Shown: positions 12,501 to 23,400 of the stretch, one piece after another
Numbering within the stretch: the first letter of the stretch is position 1
Layout of the letters: each line of letters opens with the position of its first letter
Assembly: GCA_000727475.1 (NCBI GenBank)
Contig: KL647288.1
Coordinates: 8,831,414-8,895,413 of the forward strand
Direction of reading: 5' to 3'
From: Sarcocystis neurona
Lineage: Eukaryota > Apicomplexa > Conoidasida > Eucoccidiorida > Sarcocystidae
DNA length: 64,000 bases
Position numbers and translations under genes: made by a program
The notes under the pieces: model-generated
Seen by the model: only the letters and a program-made list of their open reading frames with translations
What the model was told of the DNA's origin: nothing
The model's database searches: none

Positions 12501-15500
12501 CAAGTTGAAGGCTCAGAAGCGCAACCGAACCCAAGAGAAACAGACTGTATCTTCTACCACTTATGACCTTTGCAAAGGAGAGTTGTGACGCCGCTTCCAA
12601 AACCTGGAAAGGTTTTTACTGAAGAAGTTCTTCCCCGACTTTCCTAATCAATGAAACGGGCAGTTCATTGCATTCTGACGCCTCTCTGCAGTGCTACATT
12701 CTCAAGTGCGGCCCACAGCGTTCGTCCTGTATGCCACCTTCCGGTAGTCAAGCATTCGCGTCTCTTTATTGCGTCGGTTATGTAAGATTTCAGTAGCAGT
12801 GCTGTACCTTTTAGGGTTAAGTTACACTGACGTTGTGAGATGACGGCTGAAGTACGCCACGGCGAAGCATGTGAATCGGCAAGTCAGCCAGATACGCCAG
12901 ACTGCACGACGAGTGCTGAAGCTACCACGGAGTCATAACAGCTTTTGTGCCATCCACCTGTCTCTACGGAAAAGGAGAGGGCGCAAATGTACTTCTGTAC
13001 CCAGCTCTCTGCGTGTAGTCGTTGACACATGCGCACGTATCCGCCTACGCATCTGTATGGATACGTGGATACGCGTAAGCGTACTTGCGCATCTGTACGT
13101 CATTGCGTACAGCTACATAGGTCACACTATACAGTGAAGACCACCGTCGCATTCCAGGTCGATCTGACTAAGCCAATGAACGTCTTGGACGCCTGTATAG
13201 GAAGCAAGATAAATTCGTACTCTTTCAAATGCTCCAGAGCCTGTCAACGTGTGTTCGTTCTCTACCAATGCTTAAGACCAAAGTGTCTCGTAGCACCACA
13301 GCGAAGACCACATACCGCATTCATACAGGCAGAGTGTCGTTTCTGCAGAGTCTGTGCTTTTATTCCTCCTTTTGTGCCCACTCTGATCACGAGACCGTTT
13401 GAGGGGTTGCTGTACGCCTCGTGACTGGTAGAAGTTGGTAACCAGAGAGTGCGTAACAGTGGTTACACTCTGGCTAGACGCTTGCGCATGTAGACGTGTG
13501 AAACGCATGTATTCAAATATACCTAATAGGGACAATATACAGATATAGACACCGGCACATGAACCGGATACACACACAGGTATATTTCGTTATACTTGCG
13601 TCTATGAACGTTCAGTTACGATAGTTGATACATGCGTATCCTTCCAGTGACCAGGGGACAGGCGTCTGTCAGAAGCTGCTGTTACGTCAGTAACCTATAA
13701 AGGTGGATCGCGAGTGTTACAAAGAGCGCGGTGGTTGCATCTATGCAGGCAATACCTATCATAATTTAGTACGCGGTGACATATATATATATCAATATTT
13801 TCGTGCGCGTGAGCCTCCCGAAAATCATCCTCTGTGCAGATGCATGCATGCCAGCGCGTGTGTTTCTGCTTTGGGGTACACACACGTGATTACAGTTGCC
13901 GGTGCTCTACTTTGCATCTTTTCGATGCCTGTAGCAAAACCGCTTTTGTATCCAAACCTGTGCATCGCTCAAAAATATGCGATTACCCGTTCTTGGGTAC
14001 GCGTCTTACAGCGTCGTTAGGTTAGTAGCAGCTGCACGAGGTGAAGAATGCTAGTGGTTTTATGTGCATGTACATACGTTTACATATATACGAAACTGTC
14101 TGTCTGAAAACGTATGGATGTAGTCGCACACATATGTAGGCGTATGTGCACACGCACACTTACGTGCGCACATACCTAACTATCCGTGTATATATATATA
14201 TATGTACGTGCGTATGGCTTCGAAGATACTCAGCTGACCACCAATAAAGAAATATGTTTAACTATCCTCCACACCTTCTCGCTGCGGACTGCCCTGAAAT
14301 ATATCACGCGAACAAGTTCAGTAAAAAAGTAGGAAACAGTTCCGGCGCTGCGTTCACCTCGCAACACTTTGCTGCTCTGTTGCTCGCCTCCCTCTGTATA
14401 AAAGACTATCGCGCAGGGATTGGCATAATGAAGCGAATTCGGTTGTAGAATCCACAGACGCGCTCTGCGGCGCTTTCCACAGGTTCACTCTTGCATAAAA
14501 ATTTAGGGTGAAGTCTAGCAGGAGCCACATAAAAGTACGCATATATATATATATATATACATGTAGATTATGCAGCTAAGCGTCGTTACGTATGTATTCG
14601 CATAGAACATATAGGCATACACGCTGTGTTCTATAATTTGGGGCCACACGCGATTTGTTCGAACGGTCGCGCCCAGATGTACGAGCAGCCTCCAGAGTAG
14701 CAACACGTGGTCGTTCTGCTAATAAAGTGTGGCTGGTTAACGCAGTTCGTGCACTCGCGTCCCTGCTACGTCCACGTTTATTCTTCTGCAGCGTATTTTT
14801 AGCCTCCGTCCTAATATGTGATTACGTCAAAAAGTTTTAAATAAAGAGAATTTTGAAAGACACCTCACAAGGACATAGCGGCACTCAGCAATCGAAACAG
14901 ACGAATGCACAGGCATGTGAAAATATGCATACGTATATACATATATATATATATATTCTTATACACAGTTCACCCTACTTAAATAATCCACGAGAGCGTG
15001 CACACCGCACCAACACTTAACCCCTACGTATGAAAACGTAGATTTATTAATGTGTAATTTGCAGCAGTGTGCAGCGTATCTCGTGTGCCCACATATATAT
15101 ATATATATACATGTGTGTGTGTATATATATATACTTTCCAAACGTCTAAAACAGACCCCTGTGTGTATTTTTAGGGATACTATAGGCCCAGATTTACCAC
15201 CAATATAGATGCACGCCCTTCTAGATGTCCGGGTGAAGCTTAGCAACTATTCGAGAAAGGGCTGATTTCAGAGGCACCGCCCGAAAGAAACCACCACGCG
15301 CGAACGCTAGAGCACGTTGTCGGCTTAGCACGAAAAAACTTTTCAGCAGCCGGCACCAGACGCTCTGAAAACTGAGAAAGTGTTTCCTTTGCTGCGGGCG
15401 GCGCAACGCGTACTTGTCCAAAGGTGATTGAAAAACTATCCTTTAATCCTATTTCGACCAAGACGTCCATCATACACACATAGATTATCCCCAAAAAGAC

Positions 15501-16200
15501 ATGTGGTATCTCTTGTAGTTCTCGCTGCTTGGCCAAATGGGGGTAACCTTGTGACCACCACTGTCAACCTATCTATCTATATGCACGTCTTTACGTACGT
15601 CAGTGACTCCAGAGGGTTTGAATTAGGAGAGAGCAACTCTCACCGTTGACAGGGACTCATAAACCGTTGGAGAGATCTATCCTCTGTGGCGATTTCGAGG
15701 ATCGCGGCGGCTGCCTCGTCGTGTAGCCGTTGGAAAAACAGAAGAGGAGGGAGAAGGGAAGAAAACGATGTACAGTCAAAGAGCAAAAGTACGCAGTTCA
15801 TGACGAAACAGTGCTAACGTGTTTTTTAACAGGCAGGTCCTTCCGCACGTAGACACGGTGTAGCGTGTCGGAGACGCGTGTTCCAATATACTGACGGTTG
15901 TTACCATGTCATAGCACATTAGATGTATAATGTTATGTCATTTCGCGTTGATGGCGACGGTTCTAGTTCATCACTGTGAACACACGTGGTTAGAAGACGT
16001 CATTCTCTTGCAGACGACGACATTGTAATATGGCAAGGATGACTGTGGCGTTTGGGTGAGCGCAGTACGGCAACTATGTGTGTTGCGCTGGGACAACAGC
16101 ATAGCTCTTCCTTGAAGACGGCGCCTCTGCGCTACCGTCTAGTGGATGGGGCAGAAATCGCCTCACTTTTACGTGACCGGCAGCCTCAGGCAATTCAGCC
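6550..16200. other. Repeat-poor region without a convincing gene
   Basis: Nearly 10 kb of mixed-composition DNA with few triplet tracts. Open frames are short (mostly under 140 codons), start at many points, and overlap on both strands, as expected by chance. Short (TA)n microsatellites occur near 7240, 12190, 13780, 14190, 14540, 14950 and 15100. No reverse transcriptase, integrase or transposase motif and no long terminal repeat pair was noticed. Genes made of many small exons could still be hidden here. Confidence 0.5.
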
Positions 16201-16221
16201 GCCTAGAATTCACAGGGATAC

Positions 16222-16808
16222 TTGCACGCCTGCGTAGCTGGTGCGTTTGCGACCGTGACTCGACGATCGGAGCATCAGCAAAGCGAAGGCAAAAGAAGTG
16301 GAAATACCGGTGTGAATGGTGGCAACGATGTCAGCAAGCGGAGCAACCATGGCCGTGGCAGCAACAGTAGAAGCAAAAGATGGCAGCAGCACAAGTGGCA
16401 GGAGCAGCGGTCTGTGGTGAGAGAAACAGCGGCGACAGCAACAGCGCTGGAGGTAGGAGCACCCCTATGCAGAGACGGAAGAATCAGCACATAGACGCAG
16501 CACAAACACTGGTTACACTGGCAGCAACGTAACCCCGACAGCGGCAGCTTTTTCGAAAATACTAAGCCCTGGCAAGAGCAACAGCAAGGAGTGACACCGG
16601 TAGCAACAGCAGCGACGGACCGAGAAGCGGCAAGAAGCCTGGCAGTAGCAGTAGCACTGACGACCAAAACAGCAGTAGTAATACGGAGGACATCCGCTGC
16701 AGCGCCGACACCGGGCGGTAACAATAGTAGCAAGAGCAACACCAGCGTGAGGGGCAGTCCCATCAGATAGTGTGAACTGCGGAGAAATTTCGCCGGGCCA
16801 ATCGCCAT
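16222..16808. other. CAG/GCAAC-rich block, coding status unclear
   Basis: Both strands are open across this triplet-rich block. On the minus strand a frame from 16808 begins with a Leu-rich stretch like a signal peptide (MGLPLTLVLLLLLLLPPG) but then turns into Cys/Leu runs, as expected for antisense of CAG repeats. On the plus strand a frame at 16222-16494 is Ser/Gly/Gln/Arg-rich, the usual product of sense CAG repeats. Neither has a recognisable domain. The block lies about 0.6 kb beyond the stop codon of the TauE/SafE gene. Confidence 0.3.
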
Positions 16809-17030
16809 ACTACTCTGTCCCCTCGGACTCTAACCGAACAAGCGAGGGCGGTGAATCGCGTCCACTTTTTACCTCCCATATATATATATATATATATACA
16901 CCTGTAGGAGGAACGTACTTTTACGTACGCACATAGCATCGCGCATACCTCTGTGTGTGTGTGTGTGTACCGTACTTACGCAGGTAGGTATAGGAATACG
17001 TGAACGATCTTGGCTGATATACTGGTGTAC

Positions 17031-17093
17031 TGACAAGAGGCAAAGAGGCGCTGACAAGAGGCAAAGAGGCGCTGACAAGAGGCAAAGAGGCGC
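17031..17093. repeat. 21-bp tandem repeat, three perfect copies
   Basis: The unit tgacaagaggcaaagaggcg plus one c is repeated three times without a mismatch (17031-17051, 17052-17072, 17073-17093). The period is a multiple of three and a short plus-strand frame reads it as a seven-residue repeat. That frame has no other support. The repeat lies downstream of the TauE/SafE stop codon, so it is probably 3' flank. Confidence 0.9.
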
Positions 17094-17451
17094 TGGAAAT
17101 TGTTACACTGCGTACACTGGTTTGATGCGCTTCGCGCTCCTTGCACTGCTACGCTGCTGGTTTATATGCATTCATACATACACACGTGTATAAACTCGCA
17201 TTTTCTTCAGAAAGCACCTTATTCCCTCTCTCTCTCTCTGTGCACCTGAGCAGGCCGTACAGGTGTTCACCCACGTATATCGACGTGTCCGTCACACAAA
17301 GGACGTTACGCTTTTTCAACCGCAAGACGATTTAGTCCTTTCCGGTCCTTTCCACCGGCACACCCCCAGATTCAAATCTCTTACGAAAGAAGAACTTGTC
17401 TGCGGCGGAAGACCAACGTGGATCGTCTTCGAGCGGAAGTGACTAACCCTA

Positions 17452-17468
17452 CTAGTGATTCAGAGCAG
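17452..17468 (-). CDS. TauE/SafE gene, exon 9 (17-base terminal exon)
   Basis: Two bases complete an Ala codon, then Ala-Leu-Asn-His and TAG. The acceptor CTTTCTTGCAG has a good pyrimidine tract and the intron before it is 161 bases (17469-17629). Reading through the donor of exon 8 instead would give a different short tail, so the exact C-terminus is less certain than the helix before it. Confidence 0.6.
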
Positions 17469-20400
17469 CTGCAAGAAAGCAGGCCGACGCTGCCAACGCG
17501 CTGCCGCCGCAATATTTACACACGGAGCTGCACGTGTGAAGAGACGGCCATATGGACATATACATATATATATATATGCGCGTGTGTGTGTGCGTGGTTA
17601 TCAAGGCATTTAAGTGGTAGGATGCTTACCGGAAGAAGCACCGATGGAACAGCAGAGAATGACGAGCATCAGGACAACGAGAAGTCGTTCCAAGTTGTGT
17701 TTGACTATCTGCAGGAGAAAAATTCTCACAGCACCTCGTCTACGCGCGTACGCGAACAGCAAAGACGCGCGCTGTCTCTTCGAACAAAAGAAGACCAGCC
17801 CAAGGCAGTTTCACCAGAAGAGGGCGGCAGCCTTCAAGCCAGGCTGTACTAGGATATTTACCTAGCTGCACAGACCTACACATGTACAAACTGCTGGACT
17901 TGTGATTCTCTAGTGAAACTATCCTACTGCACGTTCGCTGCGTCTATACAGACGACCGTGAAAGAGCCTGTGTCGTTTCTTTTACCGTGGCAAAGGTGAT
18001 GGGAGGTTGTCTGCATATGAATATACACGCACGCGTCTATCTACATAGGCGCAGAAAAACATATATATATATATATATACGAAGATGGTGGGAGGTTGTC
18101 TGCATGTAGACATAAAGGCACGCATGTATTGACCTAGGCACAGACAAACACATATATTTATATATATATATACTGCTGTACGTGCATCTATGTAGACTAC
18201 GAGACAGAGGCACTCGGCCTACGTGAGTGACACGTTGTGTGAAGGCGGCAGACGTTACCAACTGCCACTGCTTTTTCTTTTGATGAAAAGGCGCGGACAC
18301 AGCAGTGGAGATGGGCAGCAGAAGCCACAGAAGATGATCTTCAGGGTTCGCACAGTCCACTTGAAGACGCACTCTGTTTGAGCTGCGCCCGCATCACAGG
18401 CACTGTGTCTGTGGACCTCGTTTTCACCCCTGCGAATCCACCTGCACGAGAATGCGTACACACTTGTAGAAATAACACGTCCTCCTGCACGGAGGCTGAA
18501 ATAGAAACGAGAAGTAACACGATTCACTAGATGAACCCGCCCCAGTCGAAGCCCCTAGGCGAGAAAGAACGGGGCCTGCAGGCCTGTAAGCTGGCGCACT
18601 ACCTAAAACATGGATGCCTGATCTGTCTATGTAAGCGTGCACATACTTCACCTCCCTGCAGGACGCATGGTTGATCGCACCACACATGAGCTGCAGAGAA
18701 GCGTGTGCAGCCCCCGTCTCCTTTAGTCCTCTCTTTCAAATACATACTTACACACACGACTCAAACAGGTGTTCACGTTTGCGTGTATATGAGTGCGTAT
18801 ATACATATATATATATACACAGAGATACATACATATGCACATATATCCATATATATATATATATATATGTATGCTTATATCTGCTACATGTTATGTACCG
18901 CATGGTACACATATGGAGTGTGGGCACGCGTTTGCCGTTGTTTATATCTGTCACCCCCCCGGAAGCACATATTTATTTATATATATATATATATACGTGT
19001 ATGAGTGAGTGTGCATGAAGGAGTGCAAATGCATGCGCCGTATATATATATATATATGTAGAGAGAGATAGATAGACAGAGAGAGAGATGTATAAGGAAG
19101 TTCCCGTTCGGTGTCTTACATAGCTATCGAGTAGCGCTTTGCCAACAAGCGCACAGCAGAAAAGGATGACGAAGAGAACGCCACAAATAGCAGGAGGAGC
19201 GATGCGGCTGACAATATTCATAGCTCCAGCAGTAGAAGAAGAAAACAGGATGAGTGTTGTTGTTAAGGCCGAGGAAACCCGAGGATTTACTCCCTGGACG
19301 AGCAGCGTCGGCCCCAGAATCATTCCGCCGCCGGTGCCTATTACTGCCCCTGCACACACGGCATCAGGAGGAGCAGTACGAGCCGCAATCGCACCAGCAG
19401 CAAGACGACTACCAGCAGCTGCAGTGGCACCGGCAGCAGGAGCACCGGCAAGCGTACCGGCTGCGGGAAGACTGTTTAGAGCAGCAAAACTACCAGCAGC
19501 AGCGGGACCACCCGCAGGGGTAGCGCCTGCAGCAAGACGACCACTATCAGGGTACTACAGTCCGCACGTCCACCTGTATATACCGCCGCTCTGGCGCAGA
19601 GCTACGTCTTGCTGCTAGGGCAGAAACAACGCTACCACTGATGTGTAGGCGAGATTGCGGAGAAGTGGCGCACACCGTGGGATCACTCCAACGCTGGTCA
19701 ACGGTCGGACTGTGTGACTCTGCCTGATATGCACATCTCTGTTGGGTCCTCCGTCCTCCCCATGTATACGTGGAAGGAGGGCTCGTGATAAACACCCGTT
19801 TGTACACAGACGCACAAAAAAGCACGTCCCTCCTTGTAGAAAAAACGTGCGCCGATTCTCTCCATAGGACTGGGTCTTCTATCTCTCCTGTTACTGCTCC
19901 CCCTGCTGGAGGCGACAGCCGAGTACTGTGGTGGGCAGTCATCCTGCGGTGCTGCTACGTCTGCCGCAGCTGCCTACCGAGGGAGCCGGCGCACAGGGCG
20001 CGGAGGAGAACGGCCTGTACATTTTTAGAAGTGAATGTGATGATCGAATAAACGGCAGTGTGGGTCTGCAGACGTCTTCGGTGGCGGCGAACCAAATACG
20101 TCCCCCAGCACAGGGCGCAGCCGACGAGGAAAAGGCTGCTCAGAACATAGATGACCCAGTACCCCGCCGAACAGAAGGGGACCTACAGAGACGCGCACGA
20201 AGGCGGCCACGGCGACTTGCAGCAGACGGCACGGGGAGCAAGCAGGCGCAGCCGCAGCACCACAGCAGCAGCGGCGACGCGGGCAGCAACAGCAGCGGGG
20301 TAACAGGACAGCAGCAGCAGCAGGCGAAGTGGGGAAGAATCTGCCAAGGCCCCTGGTGCAGCGCCGCCTGCAGCGGCCAACAGAAGGCAACCTGCAGCCT

Positions 20401-23400
20401 GCAGGTGCTGCTGCAGCTGGGCGCAGTGATTAGCAACAGCAGCAGACTGCAGACGCGCACACAGCAGCTCCAGCAGCCACACAGCGAGCAGCCAACGACG
20501 CGTCGCGCAGCCCACAAAGAAAAGAGGCCCTGCCAGAGAAACACTTCACAGGGCACCCGCAGCAGCAGCAGCATCAGCGGCACACAAACTGATGCAAGCA
20601 GTAGCAGAGTAGAAAGAAAGTCTGGAGGTAACAGCAGCAGCGCCAGCAAGGGCACGGAGCAGAAGTAGCAGCAGCAGCAGCAAGGGGACGGTGCTTGAGA
20701 AGAAGCACGCTGCTGGGACAACAGCAGCAGCAGTGACGCAGACAGCCGCAGTAGGGCAGAGGGAATGTCTGCAAGCAGCAGGAGCAGGAAGGGGACGGTG
20801 CAGGGGTGAGGAGAGAATTGCGGGCGCAGGAGAGTAGCCGCAGAAAGGGACGCCAGAGGTCAGAAGCATATTTCTCGACCATACGCAGAAAAAGCAGAAC
20901 ACAAAGTCGGCGCACACGGGGGAGCGGAATTACAGCAGCAACGTATACACACGGAAAAGGCAACGCTTAATGCGGAGACCACCTGCATAAGCCGAGAAAA
21001 CCGGCAAGGAGCGGCAAGCCACAGACCTGACGGAGAGAAGAAGCTACCGCAGGCACGCACAAAGCAGCAGCAGCTGCTGCAGAGAGAGAGGACTCGACGC
21101 CCACGACAGCAAGCCACAAGGCAGGAGCAGTCGTGAGCTGCAACTGAAGAAGCATTTTCCGCAAGGAAGACAACGAGAAAGATACGCGTGGGGAAGGAAA
21201 CGTAGACAAATAATAAAGAGAGAAAACTACGAGAACGAGAATGCCAGTGAAGAATCGCAACAGCGGATGGAAAAGGCAAGCATCCGACCGAAGAACACAG
21301 AAGCTACAGCAACACCTAAGCAGAGAAAGAGAAGCGATGCCACGCAAGACTTCTTGAATATGAAGAAAAATGTGGACCCACACATATACATACACGTTTA
21401 CGTGAGGCGCCTGTGCGACAAGCAGGGGGTAGTACACAGCGACCTCCCGTCGGTTTCTTTGCTGCAGGGATGTTGGTTTCTGCTCTGTGTGAACAGGAGG
21501 AGACGTTCTGTGCGGAAGGCAGGACCAGAGCTGCTGTTGCCGCGAGGCATGCGAAAGTTTCAGTCGCCTAGCAGCAAGTCGCAGAGAACCCTTGTCATAC
21601 GCCTGGCTTGACTTTTGCCACGACGGATAGCAGAAGGAGGAGGGGAGACAGCAGCGAAGAAGAAGGTCTTGCAGCAAAGAGAGCTAGAAGAAGCAACAGC
21701 GGGAGCGACAGTAGCAGGTGCACAAACGTCGTCAGCAGCACAAAGCCGGGCAGCAGCTGCGGTAGCGGAAACGGCTTGCGAGGCAGCAGCAGAAGAGGTG
21801 GTGTCACATACTGGAGCAGTTGCAGAAGCAGATGCCTTAGCAGCCGATTTTGCGGCAGAAGAAGAATAAGACGTGGCACCAGCAGCAGCATTGCAGAAAG
21901 AAGCGCACCAGCAAAATCACGAGTAGGGTGGGGCCGGCAGCAGCAGCAGAAAAATAAGAGTACCAAAAGCAGCATCACAGGGGGCACAGCAATGCAGCAG
22001 GAGCACCAGACATCAAAGCCGTGGTGGACGTTGAAACAGGACGAAAAGCAACAGCAGCATGCAAAGTAGCAGCAGTGTGCGAAGCAGCAGCAGTGTGCGA
22101 AGCAGCAACACAGCGAAAGGCAACACAAGCTGCAGTATCCACGACAGTCAACGCAGTAACAGAAGAAGGAAGAGGAGGAGCAGCAGCAACAGCAGCAGAG
22201 GAAGCAGCGGCAGCAGAGGAAGCAGCGGCAGCAGAGGAAGCAGCGGCAGCAGAGGAAGCAGCGGCAGCAGAGGAAGCAGCAGCAGCAGAGAAAGCAGNNN
22301 NNNNNNNNNNNNNNNNNNNNNNNNNNNNNNNNNNNNNNNNNNNNNNNNNNNNNNNNNNNNNNNNNNNNNNNNNNNNNNNNNNNNNNNNNNNNNNNNNNNN
22401 NNNNNNNNNNNNNNNNNNNNNNNNNNNNNNNNNNNNNNNNNNNNNNNNNNNNNNNNNNNNNNNNNNNNNNNNNNNNNNNNNNNNNNNNNNNNNNNNNNNN
22501 NNNNNNNNNNNNNNNNNNNNNNNNNNNNNNNNNNNNNNNNNNNNNNNNNNNNNNNNNNNNNNNNNNNNNNNNNNNNNNNNNNNNNNNNNNNNNNNNNNNN
22601 NNNNNNNNNAGGAAGCAGCGGCAGCAGAGGAAGCAGCAGCAGCAGAGAAAGCAGCAGCAGCAGCAGAGAAAGCATAGGAAGCAGCGACAGCAGAAGAAGC
22701 AGAGGAAGCAGCACCAGCAGAGGAAGCAGCAACAGCATCATGGAACGGGGGCTCGGAGCAGGTGAGGCTGCGGCGGAACAGAAACAGCAGAAGCCGATGA
22801 AGATCGGGGATAACGTGAAGCAGCAGCAGAGACAGCAGGACCCGAAGTCACCAGGAGGGCACCGGCTGCTTCTTTCTTCACAAGCTGACCCTTCGTTGGT
22901 AGTTGTGCTCCCCCTGCTGGCCCGCTCTGCTACAGAAAAGTAGCGCGGACCGCCCAAATTCTCGGGTGGAGACGCACGAGAGGAAGCAACACGGCTGACA
23001 AAACATGGCAGATGCGCACCACCCGAGATGCAGGAAGGGAGAGAAAATACACATGAAAAAAGAACAGAAGAAGAAGAGGGAAAAGGAGAAGCCGGAGGGG
23101 GAGGGACAGAAGAAGAGGGCGGGGGCGCGGAATGCGGAGAGACAGAAACAGACGATGTACACCGAAAAGTGAAGTGGTGACACTAACTCAGGGAAGAGGA
23201 GAAAACCAAACCTTTTGAACACTGTGCAACTGCATTCTTGGGTGCGGCTTCGCAGGGCGCTCTCTTGAATCTGTCCACGCATGCATATACTCAAAAAGCA
23301 TGTATATACATGTGTGTAAAGGCGCCAACAAAACTACATATATAGCATAACGCATACATATAAAGAGGTGTGTCAGCACAAACCCCACAGCTGTGTATAG

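Noticed and set aside
12800..12830. TTTTAGGGTTAAG considered as telomere-like repeat (TTTAGGG type)
   Set aside because: It is a single partial match; no array of the heptamer exists in the window.
7000..16200. Search for retroelement remnants (reverse transcriptase, integrase, terminal repeats) in the repeat-poor segment
   Set aside because: No catalytic motif or paired terminal repeat was seen by eye; a profile search would be needed to exclude decayed copies.
20967..21677. 236-codon minus-strand frame with hydrophobic stretches, considered as more transporter helices
   Set aside because: Exon 5 joins exon 6 in phase without it and gives the loop length expected for the family; its Leu runs come from CTG triplets.
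22021..22943. Long plus-strand Ala-Glu and Ser-Gly frames across the gap
   Set aside because: They are translations of an 18-bp repeat and of unknown bases, inside an intron of the minus-strand gene.
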